The notes under the pieces: model-generated
What the model saw: the letters and a program-made list of their open reading frames with translations, nothing else
Told to the model about the DNA's origin: nothing
The model's database searches: none
NCBI GenBank assembly: GCA_963965975.1
Contig: OZ014415.1
Coordinates: 253,001-317,000, forward strand
DNA: 64,000 nt
Direction: 5' to 3'
Source of the DNA: Xestospongia bergquistia
Taxonomy: Eukaryota > Porifera > Demospongiae > Haplosclerida > Petrosiidae
Part shown: positions 57,901 through 64,000 of the stretch, piece after piece
Numbering within the stretch: the first letter of the stretch is position 1
Layout of the letters: each line of letters opens with the position of its first letter
Position numbers and translations under genes: made by a program

Positions 57901-60661
57901 TCACAGTGTAGTTAGTGTAAGGTGTGAGTGTTGTGAGAGTGTATTGTCTGTTGTCTCCTCCAGTGATGTTAATAGTGTCACTGAATGTTGTGTTAGTGTA
58001 GTAGAGCAAGTAACCAGTAATGGGTCCATTCTGTCCAGAAGAAGGTACTTCTTCCCATGATATAGTCATGGACCTTGCCTCAACTGATAATATAGTAATA
58101 CTACTGACAGATGAAGTGGGTGCTGTAGATAATGTGAGAATAATATAATAATTGTGAGTGTATTATAGTTTACCAGATGAGATTGTATTAATAATTCCTA
58201 AACCCATACTAGCTACCATACATTCCATTTAGACCAATAATACATTATATATCAGTAATAATTCACTTACCAGCTTCTCCTGTCTGTTGTATTACCTCAC
58301 TACTTGCTGGTCCAGTCCCGCCATCATTATATGCTCTTACTGTCACAGTGTAGTTAGTGTAAGGTGTGAGTGTTGTGAGAGTGTATTGTCTGTTGTCTCC
58401 TCCAGTGATGTTAACAGTGTCACTGAATGTTGTGTTAGTGTAGTAGAGCAAGTAACCAGTAATGGGTCCATTCTGTCCAGAAGAAGGTACCTCATCCCAT
58501 GATATAGTCATGGACCTTGCCTCAACTGATGATATAGTAATACTACTGACAGATGAAGTGGGTGCTGTAGATGTCAGAGTAATATAATAATTGTGAGTGT
58601 ATTATAGTTTACTAGATGAGATTGTATTAATAATTTCTAAACCCATACTAGCTGGTTCACTACCATATATTCCACTTAGACCAATAATACATTATATATC
58701 AGTAATATCAGTAATAATTCACTTGCCAGCTTCTCCTGTCTGTTGTATTACCTCACTACTTGCTGGTCCAGTCCCGCCATCATTATATGCTCTTACTGTC
58801 ACAGTGTAGTTAGTGTAAGGTGTGAGTGTTGTGAGAGTGTATTGTCTGTTGTCTCCTCCAGTGATATTAACAGTGTCACTGAATGTTATGTTAGTGTAGT
58901 AGAGCAAGTAACCAGTGATGGGTCCATTCTGTCCAGAGCAAGGTACCTCATCCCATGATATAGTCATGGACCTTGCTTCAACTGATGATATAATGACATT
59001 ACTGACAGATGAAGTGGGTGCTGTAGATAATGTGAGAATAATATAATAATTGTGAATATGATAATATAACATAGCTTACCAGATGAGAGTGTAGTGGTAA
59101 TTCCTAATCCCAGGCCAGCTGGTTCACTACCATATATTCCATAAAGACCAATAATACAGTAAGTACCAGGATCAATACCAGTAAATGTATATAGTGATAA
59201 GATTGATGAATTTGCTATGATAGGATCAAACTTCATTTCACATAGTCTTCGACAATGACGATAGCAGTCATATGTTTGAGGAGGAAATGAAGGTTGTATC
59301 CATATCATAGTAATAGCGATGTTAGTGGTAGTAAATGTCAGAATGAGAAAAGGGATAGCTAAAGATAAGGATAAGAGCAATAGTAGCTTTTGTTCAAAGA
59401 CAGAGCATTATATGATACTAAATAAAGTTTTATTTATTTATTTATTACTTACAAAATATCACAGTGATTGTGTTACTATGATTACTAGGTAGTACTGTAC
59501 TACCCTCACTGCCATATGATGCTACAAAGAAGTTATATGAGTTAATGAAGTTATTTGTTCTGTAAGTCAGTCCTGATGTTATATTCAACATTGTGTTAGT
59601 GGTAGTTCCTGCACTCATAACAGAACTACTACCACTACTGAGTTGATAGAACACCTCATAACCAGCTACTCCTGACACAGATGACCAGGAGAGTTGTACA
59701 TGAGCAAGACCTGTGTTCAGTCTTGTAGCAGTCAGACCAGTAGGAGTACCAGCAACTATAACAGAGAGAGAATATATATACCATCCTACTTAGTAATTAC
59801 TAACCTGTTATAGGCTGTGATGTACTACTACTACCTCTGGCATTGGAGACAGTACACTGGTAAGTACCAGCTTGTCTCATCCTCACTGTCACTGTCACCT
59901 GTGTAACAGATCCTGGTCCATTCACAACCACACGAACCAGGTCACTACTACCAATGGTAAAGGGATTATGTCCATCTGTACAAGTGACATCAGTGGGAGG
60001 TCCATCAGAGACATTTAAGATGAGAGTGAAGACTGGAGGATTAACATCTCTTGTGGAGATGAGAGAGAACTTCATGGATGAGTCTGCATCAGGACCATCT
60101 ATATAATAGTGAGATATGTCATCACTTTATGACTACATGAACTCAGTTACTGACCATTGTTATTGTAATTATGGGTTGTGTATATTCCTACCACTAGTGT
60201 TTGGTTCACTCCATTCTCATCAGGAATAATACAGGTGTACAGACCTTCATAACCTCCTATTCCAAGGTTTCTAGTTAGTGCAATCTGACCTGTGAACCTC
60301 TTAGAGAATATTGGACGTGGTGCATTAGTTTGAACAAAGTCTCCATCAAACAAAGGTACTTGATTACCATTAGGATAATACCACAGTCCAATATTACAAC
60401 CATTATTAGCACTCTGACACCACAAAGCATCAATAATGTTATCATGATTATTATCAAAAGCATAGAATTGTCCAGCATATATCATTGAGAAGTCTGGTAT
60501 TGTCCTATTCTCATAGGGTAGATACAATTGTACACCTGTTATTATGAAGTATATATTAATGATCACTCTAACAACAACTACTTACCATTACTAGGTCTGT
60601 TGGTAGGTACTTGTCCATCTCCTAGTTGTACTAGTAGTAACATACAAGACATTAACAACAT
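54937..60661 (-). CDS. Receptor R9: FN3-expanded, probably tail-less
   Basis: Receptor with all ectodomain exons open. Approximate exons: signal 60578-60661 (MLLMSCMLLLVQLGDG), variable Ig 60153-60537, second Ig 59804-60097, FN3 59455-59758, Cys-bearing FN3-like 59080-59358, then three copies of the SWDEVPCSGQNGPITG-type FN3 at 58725-59030, 58270-58570 and 57830-58125, FN3 57520-57785, FN3 57165-57450, stalk 56840-56905, TM about 55215-55378, and tail exons to 54937. The TM exon carries a 1-base loss after VLII, giving TAA right after the helix. A translated protein would keep a membrane anchor but lose the KFEETLYEITDQEP tail. A retroelement lies in the stalk-TM intron. Two FN3 copies have Ser in place of Cys in VPCSGQ, removing a cysteine. 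Confidence 0.65.
55530..56705 (-). mobile_element. Decayed retroelement pol fragment
   Basis: Inserted in the stalk-TM intron of R9; sister genes have continuous AT-rich sequence here. The main frame (55932-56591) ends in a Cys/His cluster: CPVCQVVTDGFGDHQVGC, then RHN-like GDLIHQHNSLRDTIF, and upstream LGGFGIHQASLHAPAAF. This pattern is typical of the C-terminal part of pol-like proteins of invertebrate retroelements (family knowledge, exact clade not assigned). The reading continues in another frame (RPADIFFPCWKRGKPTAFDV) after a frameshift near 55945, and a G-run near 55725 shifts it again. It is dead. No reverse transcriptase core is seen, so it is 5'-truncated. Confidence 0.7.
57830..59030 (-). 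repeat. Tandem triplication of one FN3 exon in R9
   Basis: Three FN3 exons of the same type at about 455-bp spacing. Between them are stubs of the Cys module (about 58160-58255 and 58605-58715: ACCCATACTAGCT, TCCATTTAGACCAATAATAC). The repeated unit was therefore the FN3 exon plus the end of the preceding Cys exon. Confidence 0.9.
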
Positions 60662-61519
60662 TATGTTTGCTGCAGACAATTAATATACTCCTCAAGTAAT
60701 TATAATGAAAAATAAGGTCTAAATTAAAAATGTTATCATAACTATTTGTAGTAGACCTCTAATAGTACATCTACTCTGGCATTTATGTACTAGCCTGTCT
60801 AATCCTCACTGTCACTGTCACTTGTGTAACAAATCCTGGTCCATTCACAATGACATGAGACAGATCATCACTAGCAATTGTGAATGGATTACTTTTATCT
60901 TTACAAGTGACATTAGTGGGAGATCCATTAGAGACATTGAATAAATAAAATAAATTATGTTACATTAACAATAGATTTGTGAGGGGGCTGGCCTCACATG
61001 ACTATTTAAGACTATTAAAGTAGATTTATCTTCCAATTGATAAAAAGTAATACTAAGTAAAAACATTTCCATGAGCTTCAACATCATTGTTGATTTTAAG
61101 CATACAATATATATATATATATATTGTTTAGAAGTAACAATTATTGCTATTGGAATCTCTACCTATAGGTACAATACTCAACTTAACATTAAATTAGGGG
61201 GTAGGGCTAACCAATGTGTAACACTCTAGCAGAATTGTCGTATCATGTATTGTAAACAAAAATGTAAATAAGAAAGTCCACTTCTTTAACTAAAAGTAAA
61301 ATGATAAGCTTTCCTTTGTTAGCAAAACCTAACAAGTAGATTTTTATACACGTGTATCCAAAGCAACAAACACAGCATATCTAATACAGCAATATGATTG
61401 GTCAACATGGTACAAGCTCAATGACCATTGATGTATAAAAATAAAGTATTTACATTAACATCAATGTATAACCTATACATGTATCTATTGTTATATGTAC
61501 AATGTTCCTATATTATATA
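60662..61519. other. Spacer R9-R10
   Basis: 5' flank of R9, then an Ig fragment (60770-60945), then sequence about 60960-61490 that I do not find elsewhere in the array. No gene is seen. Confidence 0.6.
60770..60945 (-). pseudogene. Orphan second-Ig fragment
   Basis: TCCTCACTGTCACTGTCAC, CCTGGTCCATTCACAATGAC and GTGACATTAGTGGGAGATCC match the second Ig exon. It is cut at both ends. Together with 50040-50160 it marks a block shared by the 5' flanks of R7 and R9. Confidence 0.8.
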
Positions 61520-63485
61520 TTATTATAACACAGATAGGTAATGTCACTATTCTTACTGGTAGAGATTTGAGTATCACTCCATTCTCCTGGTCCTACGCTA
61601 GTATATGCTCTCACTCCAATGATATACTTAGTGTTAGGTAGTAGTCCTCCTATACTGTATTGTGTGTTGGTTGTATTAGTCAAATTGTATGGACCATTAC
61701 TGTTAGACTCTCTATAAAGTATCTCATAGATGATAATGACACCATTGGGTGCTGTGGGTATATTCCATGTAATGTTGATCACTTGTATCTCTATACCACT
61801 TTGTATTAGATCAGATACCATACCAGGTTCTACAGTATATTAATAATACATTATATATCAGTAGTAACTGACTTACTAGCTTCTCTTGTCTGTTGTATTA
61901 CCTCACTACTTGCTGGTCCAGTCCCAGCATCGTTATATGCTCTTAATGTCACAGTGTAGTTAGTGTAAGGTGTGAGTGTTGTGAGGTTGTACTGTCTGTT
62001 GTTTCCTCCAGTGATGTTAACAGTGTCACTGAATGTTGTGTTAGTGTAGTAGAGCAAGTAACCAGTGATGGGTCCATTCTGTCCAGAGCAAGGTACCTCA
62101 TCCCATGATATAGTCATGGATCTTGACTTAACTGATGATATAATGATTTTACTGACAGATGAAGTGGGTACTGTAGATAATGTGAGAACAATATAATAAT
62201 TGTGAAAGTGAGATATTGTGAATATAGTATAGTTTACCAGATGAGAGTGTAGTGGTAATACTAGAACCCAGGCCAACAGCTGGTTCACTACCATATATTC
62301 CATAAAGACCAACAATACAGTAAGTACCAGGATCAATACCAGTAAATATATATAATGTGATGAGATTATATGAAGTCAGTCCTGATGTTATATTCAACAT
62401 TGTGTTAGTGGTAGTTCCTGCACTCATAACAGAACTACTACCACTGCTGAGTTGATAGAACACCTCATAACCAGCTACTCCTGACACAGATGACCAGGAG
62501 AGTTGTACATGAGTCAGACCTGTGTTCAGTCTTGTAGCAGTCAGACCAGTAGGAGTACCAGCAACTATAACACAGAGAGAGAATATGTATACCATCCTAC
62601 TTAGTGATTAACTAACTTGTTATAGGCTGTGATGTACTACTACTACCTCTGGCATTGGAGACAGTACACTGGTAAGTACCAGCCTGTCTCATCCTCACTG
62701 TCACTGTCACCTGTGTAACAGATCCTGGTCCATTCACAACCACACGAACCAGGTCACTACTACCAATGGTAAAGGGATTACTTCCATCTGTACAAGTGAC
62801 ATTAGTGGGAGGTCCATCAGAGACATTGAAGATGAGAGTGAAGTCTGGAGGGTTAGTATCTCTTGTGGAGATGAGAGAGAACTTCATGGAGGAGTCTGCA
62901 TCAGGACCATCTATATAAGAATGAGATATATCGTCATTTTATTACTACATGAATTCAGTCACTGACCATTCATATTGTAATTATGAGTTGTGTATATTCC
63001 TACCACTAGTGTTTGGCTCACTCCATTCTCATCAGGAATGATACAAGTGTACAGACCTTCATAACCTGATATTCCAAGAATTCTAGCTAGTGCAATCTGA
63101 CCTGTGGACCTTTTAGAGAATATAGGAGATGGTCCACTGTCAAATGAGTCACTATGTAAAAGTACTTGAGTACCATTAGGATAATACCACAGTCCAATAT
63201 CAGAACCATTATTAGCACTCTGACACCACAAGGCATCATTAGTACCATCCTTATTCTCATCAAGAGCATAAAACTGTCCACCATATATCATTGAGAAGTC
63301 TGGTATTATCCTATTTTCATAGGGTAGATACAGTTGAACACCTGTTGTTATGAAGTATATATTAATGATCACTCTAACAACAACTACTTACCATTACTAG
63401 GTCTGTTGGTAGGTACTTTGTCCACCTCCTAGTTGTACTAGTTAGTAGTGACATATAATACAATATCTTTACTAACTCTATCATC
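61520..63485 (-). pseudogene. Broken receptor R10 (3'-truncated)
   Basis: Modules present: signal-like exon 63388-63482, variable Ig 62965-63342, second Ig 62616-62910, a fused FN3/Cys exon 62232-62566, FN3 61880-62178 and FN3 61553-61835. The fused exon joins the start of the first FN3 (GVAGYEVFYQL) to the end of the Cys module (GIDPGTYCIVGLYG) in frame. Lesions: the signal exon has gained 4 bases (ACTA) near 63437 and 1 base near 63417, which shifts frame. The stalk, TM and tail exons are absent, since sequence beyond 61520 is unrelated. Its variable Ig is open and distinctive (DENKDGTND). Confidence 0.8.
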
Positions 63486-63695
63486 ATCTTTGACAGAGCT
63501 AGTACTGATATAATGGAATATTATATTATCAATATAATAACTTTAGTTATGAAAGTTATTACATTTATTAATAGTTATAATAGTTTATTTATAGTAACAT
63601 AATTGTAATGATGTCATAAATTATTGTTATATTTGTCCCAATGGTTTAAGATCAGTAGATACCTATTATAATAAAGTGTATTATAATATTATAAT
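63486..63695. other. R10 5' flank with NUP155/OXCT1-flank block
   Basis: Repeats 50935-51090 nearly base for base (TAGTAACATAATTGTAATGA, ATTATTGTTATATTTGTCCC, GATCAGTAGATACCTATTAT). No gene. Confidence 0.75.
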
Positions 63696-64000
63696 AATAT
63701 AATGTATTACCTCAAATGTACATCCAGTTGATGACCTTATATCTTCAATACTGACCCCTTCTGAAATTTACATCAACTTCAGACCCTTTTCAGCATCAAC
63801 ATCAAATACATATTCAACACATGTACATAATTTATTGTACCATTTCTGTAATTATTCTATAAACACAATTCATTCCTATTAATGGCAGAGTACATTGACC
63901 TAATATTTTATGACTACCTCCCTGGAAGAAGAAAGAGAGAGACATTATCATCACATACATTATATATTATTACATACCCAGCATTATTACTAACAATAAT
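63696..64000 (-). pseudogene. Duplicated, deleted OXCT1 fragment
   Basis: Copies of OXCT1 exon 13 (63700-63800, with TGTACATCCAGTTGATGACC) and exon 12 (to about 63925). The sequence then jumps to OXCT1 intron and exon 3 (63940-64000, ACATTATCATCACATACATT, matching 53532-53590). Exons 4-11 are missing and bases are lost in the exon 12/13 gap, so it cannot encode the enzyme. Confidence 0.88.

Noticed and set aside
17695..63485. Receptor tyrosine kinase array
   Set aside because: No kinase motifs (GxGxxG, HRD, DFG) occur; tails are under about 100 residues.
17695..63485. Sponge aggregation-factor genes
   Set aside because: No Calx-beta or Wreath-type domains are seen; the modules are Ig and FN3 with a TM helix.

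Overview
The window looks like animal nuclear DNA, most likely from a sponge with a compact genome such as a demosponge of the Amphimedon type. This is inferred from AT-rich sequence, very dense intron-rich genes with introns of about 45-60 bp, start codons of neighbouring genes only tens of bases apart, and ordinary metazoan genes beside a large array of Ig/FN3 receptor genes. No organism label was available.

Positions 1-16.6 kb hold a compact housekeeping block: the 3' part of a RhoGAP gene of the ARHGAP29/ARHGAP45/GMIP type (+), an unrecognised three-exon gene (-), RBM48 (+) head-to-head with it, an RNF11-like RING-H2 gene with a polyQ tract (-), and a complete 30-exon NUP155 (+) predicted at 1338 aa. 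One NUP155 intron holds an antisense tRNA-Cys(GCA), and several introns hold minisatellites.

Positions 16.6-50.9 kb and 54.9-63.5 kb hold a tandem array, transcribed leftwards, of closely related single-pass receptor genes. The module order is signal peptide, variable Ig-like domain, second Ig domain, FN3, cysteine-bearing FN3-like module, two or three more FN3 modules, Ser/Thr stalk, transmembrane helix and a short tyrosine-motif tail. Five copies look open (here R1, R2, R4, R5, R7). R9 appears to lose its tail by frameshift. R3, R6, R6b, R8 and R10 are broken. Copies differ by fused exons, duplicated FN3 exons, tandem tyrosine mini-exons, an inverted tail, a gene-conversion tract and two variable loops in the first Ig domain. 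This resembles the make-up of allorecognition or immune receptor complexes such as Hydractinia Alr, but that role is inference.

The spacers carry decayed copies of the last NUP155 exon. Fragments of OXCT1 are also repeated inside and at the far end of the array, so the array appears to have grown by duplicating the NUP155-to-OXCT1 interval. OXCT1 (-) at 51.1-53.95 kb is nearly full length. It is head-to-head with two exons of TRAPPC13 (+), whose remainder is not seen. Mobile DNA includes a MULE-like element with a FLYWCH fragment inside R3 and a decayed retroelement inside R9. Exon boundaries were placed by hand; those in the housekeeping genes keep reading phase throughout, while those in the array may be off by a base or so.
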